Assembly (NCBI GenBank): GCA_020002185.1
Contig: CM034533.1
Coordinates: 47,962,346 to 48,026,345 of the forward strand
Source: Paraescarpia echinospica
Taxonomy: Eukaryota; Annelida; Polychaeta; Sabellida; Siboglinidae
Length of the DNA stretch: 64,000 bases
Direction of reading: 5' to 3'
Shown here: positions 20,301-33,200 of the stretch, piece by piece
Layout of the letters: each line of letters starts with the position of its first letter
How positions within the stretch are numbered: the first letter of the stretch is position 1
The notes under the pieces: model-generated
What the model saw: the letters and a program-made list of their open reading frames with translations, nothing else
What the model was told of the DNA's origin: nothing
The model's database searches: none
Translations under genes and position numbers: made by a program

Positions 20301-23300
20301 TTACTCATCAGGTAACCTTACATTGGTGTTGAGAGCGACCTGTACACTTACTTATTAGGTAACCTTACATTGGTGTTGACAGCGACCTGTACACTCACTC
20401 ATCAGGTAACCTTACATTGATGTTGACAGCGACCTGTACACTTACTCATCAGGTAACCTTACATTGGTGTTGAGAGCGACCTGTACATTTACTTATTAGG
20501 TAACCTTACATTGGTGTTGACAGCGACCTGCACATTCACTCATCAGGTAACCTTACATTGATGTTGACAGCGACCTGTACACTTGCTCATCAGGTAACCT
20601 TACATTGGTGTCGACAGCGACCTGTACATTTACTCATTAGGTAACCTTACATTGGTGTTGACAGCGACCTCCACACTTACTCATTAGGTAACCTTACATT
20701 GGTGTTGACAGCGGCCTGTACACTTACTCATTAGGTAACCTTACATTGGTGTTGAGAGCGACCTGTACACTCACTCATCAGGTAACCTTACATTAGTCTT
20801 GACAGCGACCTGTACACTTACTCATCAGGTAACCTTACATTGGTGTTGACAGCGACCTGTACACTTGCTCATCAGGTAACCTTACATTAGTGTTGACAGC
20901 GACCTGTACACTTACTCATCAGGTAACCTTACATTGGTGTTGACAGCGACCTGTACACTCACTCATTAGGAAACCTTACATTGGATTTGACAGCGACCTG
21001 TACACTTTCTCATCAGGTAACCTTATATTGGTGTTGACAGCGACCTGTACACTCACTCATCAGGTAACTTTATATTAGTGTTGACAGCGACTTATACACT
21101 TACTCATCAGGTAACCTTACATTGGCATTGACAGCGAACTATACACTTACTCATCAGGTAACCTTACATTATTGTTGACAGCGACCTGTACACTTACTCA
21201 TCAGGTAACCTTACATTGATGTTGACAGCGACCTGTACACTTACTCATCAGGTAACCTTACATTGGTGTTGACAGCGACCTGTACACTTACTCATCAGGT
21301 AACCTTATATTGGTGTTGACAGCGACCTGTACACTCACTCATCAGGTAACATTACATTAGTGTTGACAGCGACTTGTACACTTACTCATCAGGTAACCTT
21401 ACATTGGTATTGACAGCGACCTGTACACTTACTCATCAGGTAACCTTACATTATTGTTGACAGCGACCTGCACAATTACTCATCAGGTAACCTTACATTG
21501 GTGTTGACAGCGACCTGTACACTTACTCATCAGGTAACCTTACGTTGGAGCTGACAGCGACCTGTACACTCATTCATCAGGTAACCTTACATTTGTGTTG
21601 ACAGCAACCTGTACACTTACTCATCAGATAACCTTACATTAGTGTTGACAGCGACCTGTACACTTACTCATCAGGTAACCTTACATTGGTTTTGACAGCG
21701 ACCTGTACACTCACTCTTCAGGTAACCTTACATTGGTGTTGACAGCGACCTGTACACTTACTCATCAGGTAACCTTACATTGGTTTTGACAGCGACCTGT
21801 ACACTTACTCATCAAGTAACCTTACATTGGTGTTGAGAGCGACCTGTACACTCACTCATTAGGTAACCTTACATTGGTGATGACAGCGACATGTACACTT
21901 ACTCATCAGGTAACCTTACATTGGTGTTGACAGCGACTTGTACACTTACTCATCAGGTAACCTTACATTGGTATTGACAGCGACCTGTACACTTACTCAT
22001 CAGGTAACCTTACATTATTGTTGACAGCGACCTGCACACTTACTCATCAGGTAACCTTACATTGGTGTTGACAGCGACCTGTACACTTACTCATCAGGTA
22101 ACCTTACGTTGGTGCTGACAGCGACCTGTACACTCATTCATCAGGTAACCTTACATTTGTGTTGACAGCAACCTGTACACTTACTCATCAGATAACCTTA
22201 CATTAGTGTTGACAGCGACCTGTACACTTACTCATCAGGTAACCTTACATTGGTGTTGTCAGCGACCTGTACATTCACTCTTCAGGTAACCTTACATTGG
22301 TGTTGACAGCGACCTGTACACTCACTCATTAGGTAACCTTACATTGGTGTTGAGAGCGACCTGTACACTTACTCATTAGGTAACCTTACATTAGTGGTGT
22401 CAGCGACCTGTACACTCATTCATCAGGTGACCTTACATTGGTTTTGACAGCGACCTGTACACTCACTCATCGGGTGACCTTACATTGGTGTTGACAGCGA
22501 CCTGTACACTTACTCATCAGGTAACCTTACATTGGTTTTGACAGCGACCTGTACACTTACTCATCAAGTAACCTTACATTGGTGTTGAGAGCGACCTGTA
22601 CACTCACTCATTAGGTAACCTTACATTGGTGATGACAGCGACATGTACACTTACTCATCAGGTAACCTTACATTGGTGTTGACAGCGACCTGTACACTTA
22701 CTCATCAGGTAACCTTACATTGGTGTTTAGAGCGACCTGTACACTCACTCATTAGGTAACCTTATATTGGTGTTGTCAGCGACCTGTACACTCATTCATC
22801 AGGTGACCTTACATTAGTTTTGACAGCGACCTGTACACTTACTCATCGGGTGACCTTACATTGGTGTTGACAGCGACCTGTACACTTACTCATCAGGTAA
22901 CCTTACATTGGTGTTGACAGCGACCTGTACACTTACTCATCAGGTAACCTTACATTGGTGTTTAGAGCGACCTGTACACTCACTCATTAGGTAACCTTAC
23001 ATTGGTGTTGTCAGCGACCTGTACACTCATTCATCAGGTGACCTTACATTAGTTTTGACAGCGACCTGTACACTTGCTCATCAGGTAACCTTACATTGGT
23101 GTCTACAGCGACCTGTACATTTACTCATTAGGTAACCTTACATTGGTGTTGACAGCGACCTCCACACTTACTCATTAGGTAACCTTACATTGGTGTTGAC
23201 AGCGGCCTGTACACTTACTCATTATGTAACCTCACATTTGTGTTGAGAGCGACCTGTACACTCACTCATCAGGTAACCTTACATTAGTCTTGACAGCGAC

Positions 23301-26300
23301 CTGTACACTTACTCATCAGGTAACCTTACATTGGTGTTGACAGCAACCTGTACACTTACTCATCAGGTAACCTTACATTAGTGTTGACAGCGACATGTAC
23401 ACTTACTCATTAGGTAACCTTACATTGGTGTTGAGAGCGACCTGTACACTTACTCATCAGGTAACCTTACATTGGTGTTGAGAGCGACCTGTACACTTAC
23501 TTATTAGGTAACCTTACATTGGTGTTGACAGCGACCTGTACACTCACTCATCAGGTAAACTTACATTGATGTTGACAGCGACCTGTACACTTACTCATCA
23601 GGTAACCTTACATTGGTGTTGAGAGCGACCTGTACACTTACTTATTAGGTAACCTTACATTGGTGGTGACAGCGACCTGCACAATCACTCATCAGGTAAC
23701 CTTACATTGATGTTGACAGCGACCTGTACACTTGCTCATCAGGTAAACTTACATTGGTGTCGACAGCGACCTGTACATTTACTCATCAGGTAACCTTACA
23801 TTGGTGTTGACAGCGAACAGTACACTTACTCATCAGGTAACCTTACATTGGTGTTGACAGCGACCTGTACACTTACTCATCAGGTAACCTTACATTATTG
23901 TTGACAGCGACCTGTACACTCATTCATCAGGTGACCTTACATTGGTTTTGACAGCGAACTGTACACTCACTCATCGGGTGACCTTACATTGATGTTGACA
24001 GCGACCTGTACACTTGCTCATCGGGTATCCTTACATTGGTGTCGACAGCGACCTGTACACTTACTCATTAGATAACCTTACATTGGTGTTGACATCGACC
24101 TCCACACTTACTCATTAGGTAAACTTACATTGGTGTTGACAGCGGCCTGTACACTTACTCAATAGGTAACCTTACATTGGTGTTGACAGCGATCTGTACA
24201 CTTACTCATAAAGTAACCTTACACTGATGTTGACAGCGACCTGTACACTCGCTCATCAGGTAACATTACATTAGTGTTGACGTTGACCTGTACACTTACT
24301 CATCAGGTAACCTTACATTGATGTTGACAGCGACCTGTACACTCACTCATTAGGTAACCTTACATTGGTGTTGAGAGCGACCTGTACACTTACTCATCAG
24401 GTAACCTTACATTGGTGTTGACAGCGAACTGTACACTTACTCATCAGGTAACCTTACATTAGTGTTGACTGCGAACTGTACACTTACTCATCAGGTAACC
24501 TTACATTGGTGTTGACAGCGACCTGTACATTTACTCATCAGGTAACCTTACATTATTGTTGACAGCGACCTGTACACTTACTCATCAGGTAACCTTACAT
24601 TGGTGTTGACAGCAACCTGTACACTTACTCATCAGGTAACCTTACATTGGTGTTGACAGCGACATGTACACTTACTCATTAGGTAACCTTACATTGGTGT
24701 TGAGAGCGACCTGTACACTTACTCATCAGGTAAACTTACATTGGTGTTAACAGCGACCTGTACACTTACTCATCAGGTAACCTTACATTGGTGTTGAGAG
24801 CGACCTGTACACTTACTTATTAGGTAACCTTACATTGGTGTTGACAGCGACCTGTACACTCACTCATCAGGTAACCTTACATTGATGTTGACAGCGACCT
24901 GTACACTTACTCATCAGGTAACCTTACATTGGTGTTGAGAGCGACCTGTACATTTACTTATTAGGTAACCTTACATTGGTGTTGACAGCGACCTGCACAT
25001 TCACTCATCAGGTAACCTTACATTAATGTTGACAGCGACCTGTACACTTACTCATCAGGTAACCTTATATTGGTGTTGACAGCGACCTGTACACTCACTC
25101 ATCAGGTAACATTACATTAGTGTTGACAGCGACTTGTACACTTACTCATCAGGTAACCTTACATTGGTATTGACAGCGACCTGTACACTTACTCATCAGG
25201 TAACCTTACATTATTGTTGACAGCGACCTGCACACTTACTCATCAGGTAACCTTACATTGGTGTTGACAGCGACCTGTACACTTACTCATCGGGTAACCT
25301 TACATTGGTGCTGACAGCGACCTGTACACTCATTCATCAGGTAACCTTACATTTGTGTTGACAGCAACCTGTACACTTACTCATCAGATAACCTTACATT
25401 ATTGTTGACAGCGACCTGTACACTTACTCATCAGGTAACCTTACATTGGTGTTGTCAGCGACCTGTACACTTATTCATCAGGTAACCTTACATTGGTGTT
25501 GACAGCGACCTGTACACTTACTCATCAGGTAACCTTACATTGGTGTTGTCAGCGACCTGTACACTTACTCATCAGGTAACCTTACATTGGTGTTGACAGC
25601 GACCTGTACACTCACTCTTCAGGTAACCTTACATTGGTGTTGACAGCGACCTGTACACTCACTCATTAGGTAACCTTACATTGGTGTTGAGAGCGACCTG
25701 TACACTTACTCATTAGGTAACCTTACATTGGTGTTGTCAGCGACCTGTACACTCATTCATCAGGTGACCTTACATTGGTTTTGACAGCGACCTGTACACT
25801 CACTCATCGGGTGACCTTACATTGGTGTTGACAGCGACCTGTACACTTACTCATCAGGTAACCTTACATTGGTGTTGACAGCGACCTGTACACTTACTCA
25901 TCAAGTAACCTTACATTGGTGTTGAGAGCGACCTGTACACTCACTCATTAGGTAACCTTACATTGGTGTTGACAGCGACCTGTACACTTACTCATCAGGT
26001 AACCTTACATTGGTATTGACAGCGACCTGTACACTTACTCATCAGGTAACCTTACATTGGTGTTTAGAGCGACCTGTACACTCACTCATTAGATAACCTT
26101 ATATTGGTGTTGTCAGCGACCTGTACACTCATTCATCAGGTGACCTTACATTAGTTTTGACAGCGACCTGTACACTTACTCATCGGGTGACCTTACATTG
26201 GTGTTGACAGCGACCTGTACACTTACTCATCAGGTAACCTTACATTGGTGTTGACAGCGACCTGTACACTTACTCATCAGGTAACCTTACATTGGTGTTT

Positions 26301-26606
26301 AGAGCGACCTGTACACTCACTCCTTAGGTAACCTTACATTGGTGTTGTCAGCGACCTGTACACTCATTCATCAGGTGACCTTACATTAGTTTTGACAGCG
26401 ACCTGTACACTTACTCATCGGGTGACCTTACATTGGTGTTGACAGCGACCTGTACACTTACTCATCAGGTAACCTTACATTGGTGTTGACAGCGACCTGT
26501 ACACTTACTCATCAGGTAACCTTACATTGGTGTTTAGAGCGACCTGTACACTCACTCCTTAGGTAACCTTACATTGGTGTTGTCAGCGACCTGTACACTC
26601 ACTCAT
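17316..26606. repeat. Minisatellite array A, 47-bp unit, about 198 copies
   Basis: A 47-bp unit is repeated head to tail. It starts GGTGTTGACAGCGACCTG, continues TACACTTACTCATCAGG and ends TAACCTTACATT. The span of 9,291 bp divided by 47 gives about 198 units. Common variants are CATTAG for CATCAG, GAGAGCG for GACAGCG, ACTCACTC for ACTTACTC, and TGCACAC for TGTACAC. The unit contains the palindromes GGTAACC and TGTACA. Variants recur in the same order at offsets that are exact multiples of 47, so the array has higher-order structure. No long reading frame runs through it. Confidence 0.98.
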
Positions 26607-27043
26607 CTATCTATCTATCTATATATCTATCTATCTTTCTATATATCTATCTATCTATCTGTATATATATATATGTACATATATATATATATATATATAT
26701 ATCTAACTATATATCTATCGATTTGTCTATCTATCTATATATTTATTTATCTATCTATCTATATATATATATATCTAGCTATCTATCTATCTACCTATCT
26801 ATCTATATATCTATCGATTTTTCTATCTATCTATATATATATATCTATCTACCTATCTATCATTCTATTTATCTATCTATCTATCTATATATCTACCTAT
26901 CTAAATATATATATATATATAAATCTATCTATCTATCTACCTATCTATATATATATATATATATATAAATCTATCTATCTATCTACCTATCTATATATAT
27001 ATATATATATATATATATTCATCCTTCATCCATCCATCTATCT
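26604..27043. repeat. Compound ATCT / TA microsatellite
   Basis: Runs of (ATCT)n mixed with (TA)n and CCAT variants at the tail (CATCCATCCATC near 27025). An internal segment (TA run, AAATC, three TATC, TACC) is duplicated at about 26905-26950 and 26948-27000. The tyrosine/isoleucine/serine reading frame across this stretch is an artefact of the repeat. The last array A unit runs straight into it at CTCATC. Confidence 0.95.
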
Positions 27044-27233
27044 AAACACAACGAAGAAATTGATGTGTAGACGTGCACAAAATGTGTTATTAGCCAAGTA
27101 TCTGCACGTGTATGATATTTTTTATGACATTCAAAAACCTACTTTACGTGTTATTTTGATTACCAAAAATCGCATAATGTGTAATCTCGTGTTTGCAATG
27201 ACAGTGTGGTAACCACGTGGTTGTGGTTGTCGT

Positions 27234-30200
27234 TGCCTGACCTGACTGGTGGAGCAGTGACTCCCTCAGTCGTCGTCCACACCGCAGTCTGGCCTGATTG
27301 GTGGAGCAGTGACTCCCTCAGTCGTCGTCCACACCGCTGCCTGACCTGACTGGTGGAGCAGTGATTCCCTCAGTCGTCGTCCACACCGCTGTCTGACTTG
27401 ACTGGTGGAGCAGTGACTCCCTCAGTCGTCGTTCACACCGCTGCCCGACCTGACTGGTGGAGCAGTGACTCCCTCAGTCGTCGTCCACACCGCTGTCTGA
27501 CTTGACTGGTGGAGCAGTGACTCCCTCAGTCGACGTCCACACCACTGTCTGATCTGACTGGTGGAGTAGTGACTCCCTCAGTCGTCGTCCACACCGCTAT
27601 CTGACCTGAATGGAGGAGCAGCGACTCCCTCAATCGTCGTCTACACAGCTGTCTGACCTGAATGGTGGAGCACTGTCACCCTCAGCCGTCGTCCACACCG
27701 CTGTCTGACCAGACTGGTGGAGCACTGACTCCCTCAGTCGTAGTCCACACCGCTGTATGACCTGACTGGTGCAGCACTGACACCCTCAGTCGTCATCCAC
27801 ACTGCTGTCTGACCTGACTGGTGGAGCAGTGACTCCCTCAGTCGTCGTCCACACCGCTTTCTGACCTGACTGGTGGAGCAGTGACTCCCTCAGTCGTCGT
27901 CCACACCGCTGTCTGACCTGACAGGTGGAGCAGTGACTCCCTTAGTCGTCGTCCACACCGCTGCCTGACCTGACTGGTGGCGCAGTGTCTCCCTCAGTCA
28001 TCGTCCACACAGCAGTCTGACCTGACAGGTGGAGCAGTGACTCCCTTAGTCGTCGTCCACACCGCTGCCTGACCTGACTGGTGGAGCAGTGTCTCCCTCA
28101 GTCATCGTCCACACAGCTGTCTGACCTGACTGGTGGAGCACTGACACCCTCAGTCGTCGTCCACACCGCTGTCTGACCTGACTGTTGGAGCAGTGACTCC
28201 CTCAGACGTCGTCTACACCGCTGTCTGACCTGACTGGTGCATCACTGACACCCTCAGTCGTCGTCCACACCGTTGTCTGACCTGACTGGTGGAGCAGTGA
28301 CTCCTTCAGACGTCGTCCACACCGCTGTCTGACTTGACTGGTGGAGCAGTGACTCCCTCAGTCGTCGTCCACACCGCTGTCTGACCTGACTGGTGGAGCA
28401 GTGAATCCATCAGTCGTCGTCCACACTGCTGTCTGACGTGACTGGTGGAGCAGTGACTCCCTCATTCATCGTCCACACCGCTGTCTGAACTGACTGGTGG
28501 AGCAGTGACTCCCTCAGTCGTCGTCCACACTGCTGTCTGACCTGACTGGTGGAGCACTGACACCCTCATTCGTCGTCCACACAGGTGTCTGACCTGATTG
28601 GTGGAGCAGTGACTCCATCACTCGTCGTCCACACCGCTGTCTGATCTGACTGTTGGAGCAGTGACTCCCTCAGTCGTCGTCCACACCGCTGTCTGACCTG
28701 ACTGGTGGAGCACTGATTCCCTCGGTCGTCGCCCACACTGCTGTCTGACCTGACTGGTGGAGCACTGACTCCCTCAGTCGTCGTCCACACCGCTGTATCA
28801 ACTCAATGGTGGAACAGTGACTCTCTCAGTCGTCGTCCACACCGCTGTCTGACCTGACTGTTGGAGTAGTGACTCCCTCAGTCGTCGTCCACACCGCTAT
28901 CTGACCTGAGTGGTGGAGCACTGACACCCTCAGTCGTCGTCCACACAGCTGTCTGACCTGACTGGTGGAGCAGTGACTCCATCAGTCGTCGTCCACTTCG
29001 CTGTCTGACCTGACTGGTGGATCAGTGAATCCCTCAGTCATCGTCCACACCGCTGTCTGAACTGATTGGTGGAGCAGTGACTCCCTCAGTCGTCGTCCAC
29101 ACCGCTGTCTGACCTGACTGGTGGAGCACTGACACTCTCATTCGTCGTCCACACAGCTGTCTGACCTGACTGGTGGAGCAGCGACTCCCTCAGTCTTCGT
29201 CCACACCGCTGTCTGATCTGACTGGTGGAGCAGTGACTCCTTCAGTCGTCGTCCACACCGCTGTCTGACCTGACTGCTGGAGAACTGACACCCTCAGTCG
29301 TCGCCCACACTGCTGTCTGACCTGACTGGTCGAGCAGTGACTCCATCAATCATCGTCCACACCGCTGTCTGACCTTACTGATGGAGCAGTGACTCCCTCA
29401 GTCGTCGTCCAAAACGTTGTCTGACCTGACTGGTGGAGAAGTGACTCCCTCAGTCATCGTCCACACCGCTGTCTGACCTGACTGGTGGAGCAGTGTCTCC
29501 CTCAGTCGTCGTCTACACCGCTGTCTGACCTGACTGGTGGAGCACTGACACATTCAGTCTTCGTCCACACCGCTATCTAACCTGACTGGTGGAGCACTGA
29601 CTCCATCAGTCGTCGTCTACACCGCTGTCTGACCTGTCTGTTGGAGCAGCAACTCCCTCAGTCGTCGTCCACACCGCTGTCTGACCTGACTGGTGGTGCA
29701 CTGACTCCCTCAGTCGTCGTCCACACCGCTGTCTGAACTCACTGGTGGAGCAGTAACTCTCTCAGTCTTCGTCCACACCGCTGTCTGACCTGACTGGTTG
29801 AGCAGTGACTCCCTCAGTCGTCATCCACACCGCCGTCTGATCAGTCTAGTGGAGCAGCGACTCCCTCCGTTGTCGTCCACACCGCTGTCTGACTTGACTG
29901 GTGGAGCAGTGACTCCCTCAGTCGTCGTCCACACAGATGTCTGAACTCACTGGTGGAGCAGTGACTCCCTCAGTCGTCGTCCACACCGCTGTCTGACCTG
30001 ACTGGTCGAGCACTGACACACTCAGTCGTCGTCCACACCGCTGTCTGACCTGACTGTGGAGCAGTGAATCCATCAGTCGTCGTCCACACTGCTGTCTGAC
30101 GTGACTGGTGGAGCAGTGACTCCCTCATTCATCGTCCACACCGCTGTCTGAACTAACTGGTGGAGCAGTGACTCCCTCAGTCGTCGTCCACACTGCTGTC

Positions 30201-33200
30201 TGACCTGACTGGTGGAGCACTGACACCCTCATTCGTCGTCCACACAGGTGTCTCACCTGATTGGTGGAGCAGTGACTCCATCACTCGTCGTCCACACCGC
30301 TGTCTGATCGGACTGTTGGAGCAGTGACTCCCTCAGTCGTCGTCCACACCGCTGTCTGACCTGACTGGTGGAGCACTGATTCCCTCGGTCGTCGTCCACA
30401 CTGCTGTCTGACCTGACTGGTGGAGCACTGACTCCCTCAGTCGTCGTCCACACCGCTGTATGAACTCAATGGTGGAACAGTGACTCTCTCAGTCGTCGTC
30501 CACACCGCTGTCTGACCTGACTAGTGGAGCAGTGACTCCCTCAGTCGTCGTCCACACCGCTGTCTGATCTGACTGGTGGAGCACTGACACCCTCAGTCGT
30601 CGTCCACACCGCTGTCTGACCTGACTGTTGGAGCAAAGACTCCCTCAGTCATCGTCCACACCGCTGTCTGACCTGACTGGTGGAGCACTGACACCTCAGC
30701 CGTCGTCCACACCGCTGTCTGACCTGACTGGTGGAGCAACGACTCCGTCAGTCGTCGTTCACACCGCTGTCTGACCTGACTGGTGGAGCAGCGACTCCGT
30801 CAGTCGTCGTCCACACCGCTGTCTGACATGACTGGTGGAGCAGCGACTCCCTCAGTCGTCGTCCGCACCGCTGTCTGACATGACTGGTGGAGCAGCGACT
30901 CCCTCAGTCATCGTCCACACCGCTGTCTGACATGACTGGTGGAGCAGTGACTCTCTCAGTCGTCGTCCACACCGCTATCTGACCTGACTAGTGGAGCAGT
31001 GACTCCCTCAGTCGTCGTCCACACCGCTGTCTGATCTGACTGGTGGAGCACTGACACCCTCAGTCGTCGTCCACACCGCTGTCTGACCTGACTGTTGGAG
31101 CAAAGACTCCATCAGTCGTCGTCCACACCGCTGTCTGACCTGACTGTTGGAGCAGTGACTCCCTCAGACGTCGTCTACACCGCTGTCTGACCTGACTGGT
31201 GCATCACTGACACCCTCAGTCGTCGTCCACACCGCTGTCTGACCTGAATGTTGGAGCAAAGACTCCACCAGTCGTCGTCCACACCGCTGTCTGACCTGGC
31301 TGTTGGAGCAGTGACTCCCTCAGACGTCGTCTACACCGCTGTCTGACCTGACTGGTGCATCACTGACACCCTCAGTCGTCGTCCACACTGCTGTCTGACC
31401 TGACTGATGGAGCAGTGACTCCCTCAGTCGTCGTCCACACCGCTGTCTGACCTGACTGGTGGAGCAGTGACTCCCTCAGTCGTCGTCCACACCGCTGTCT
31501 GACCTGACTGGTGGAGCATTGACTCCCTCAGTCGTCGTCCACACCGTTGTCTGACCTGACTGGTGGAGCACTGACACCTCAGCCGTCGTCCACACCGCTG
31601 TCTGACCTGACTGGTGGAGCAACGACTCCCTCATTCATCGTCCACACCGTTGTCTGAACTGACTGGTGGAGCAGTGACTCCCTCAGTCGTCGTCCACACT
31701 GCTGTCTGACCTGACTGGTGGAGCACTGACACCCTCATTCGTCGTCCACACAGGTGTCTCACCTGATTGGTGGAGCAGTGACTCCATCACTCGTCGTCCA
31801 CACCGCTGTCTGATCTGACTGTTGGAGCAGTGACTCCCTCAGTCGTCGTCCACACCGCTGTCTGACCTGACTGGTGGAGCACTGATTCCCTCGGTCGTCG
31901 TCCACACTGCTGTCTGACCTGACTGGTGGAGCACTGACTCCCTCAGTCGTCGTCCACACCGCTGTAAGGAACCTTACTGTGGTGGAACAGTGATCCTCCT
32001 GGCCGTCGTCCACACCACAAGGTCTGACCTGACCAGTGGAGCAGTGACTCCCCCAGCTCGCCGTCCACACCCCGCTGTCTGATCTGGACTGCGGAGCAAA
32101 TTGACACCCCAGTCGTCGTCCACACCGCTGTCTGACCTGACTGTTGGAGCAGTGACTCCCTCAGTCGTCGTCCACACCGCTATCTGACCTGAGTGGTGGA
32201 GCACTGACACCCTCAGTCGTCGTCCACACAGCTGTCTGACCTGACTGGTGGAGCACTGACACCCTCAGTCAGCGTCCACACCGCTGTCTGACCTGACTGG
32301 TGGAGCAGTGACTCCCTCAGTCATCGTCCACACCGCTGTCTGACATGACTGGTGGAGCACTGACTCCCTCAGTCATCGTCCACACCGCTGTCTCGACCTG
32401 ACTGGTGGAGCACTGGACACCAGCCGCCTGCCCACACCGCTGTCTGACCTGACTGGTGGAGCAACGACTCCGTCAGTCGTCGTTCACACCGCTGTCTGAC
32501 CTGACTGGTGGAGCAGCGACTCCGTCAGTCGTCGTCCACACCGCTGTCTGACATGACTGGTGGAGCAGCGACTCCCTCAGTCGTCGTCCGCACCGCTGTC
32601 TGACATGAATGGTGGAGCAGCGACTCCCTCAGTCATCGTCCACACCGCTGTCTGACATGACTGGTGGAGCACTGACTCCCTCAGTCGTCGTCCACACAGA
32701 TGTCTGAACTCACTGGTGGAGCAGTGACTCCCTCAGTCGTCGTCCACACCGCTGTCTGACCTGACTGGTCGACCACTGACACACTCAGTCGTCGTCCACA
32801 CCGCTGTCTGACCTGACTGGTGGAGCAGTGAATCCATCAGTCGTCGTCCACACTGCTGTCTGACGTGACTGGTGGAGCAGTGACTCCCTCATTCATCGTC
32901 CACACCGCTGTCTGAACTGACTGGTGGAGCAGTGACTCCCTCAGTCGTCGTCCACACTGCTGTCTGACCTGACTGGTGGAGCACTGACACCCTCATTCGT
33001 CGTCCACACAGGTGTCTGACCTGATTGGTGGAGCAGTGACTCCATCACTCGTCGTCCACACCGCTGTCTGATCTGACTGTTGGAGCAGTGACTCCCTCAG
33101 TCGTCGTCCACACCGCTGTCTGACCTGACTGGTGGAGCACTGATTCCCTCGGTCGTCGTCCACACTGCTGTCTGACCTGACTGGTGGAGCACTGACTCCC

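Noticed and set aside
17316..26606. CRISPR-like array (regular 47-bp spacing)
   Set aside because: There are no variable spacers between short repeats; the whole 47-bp period is repeated, the host is an animal, and no cas genes exist nearby.
26574..27212. 212-codon plus-strand frame rich in Ile, Tyr, Leu and Ser
   Set aside because: It is the translation of the ATCT/TA microsatellite plus flanks; codons follow the repeat and there is no protein-like composition.
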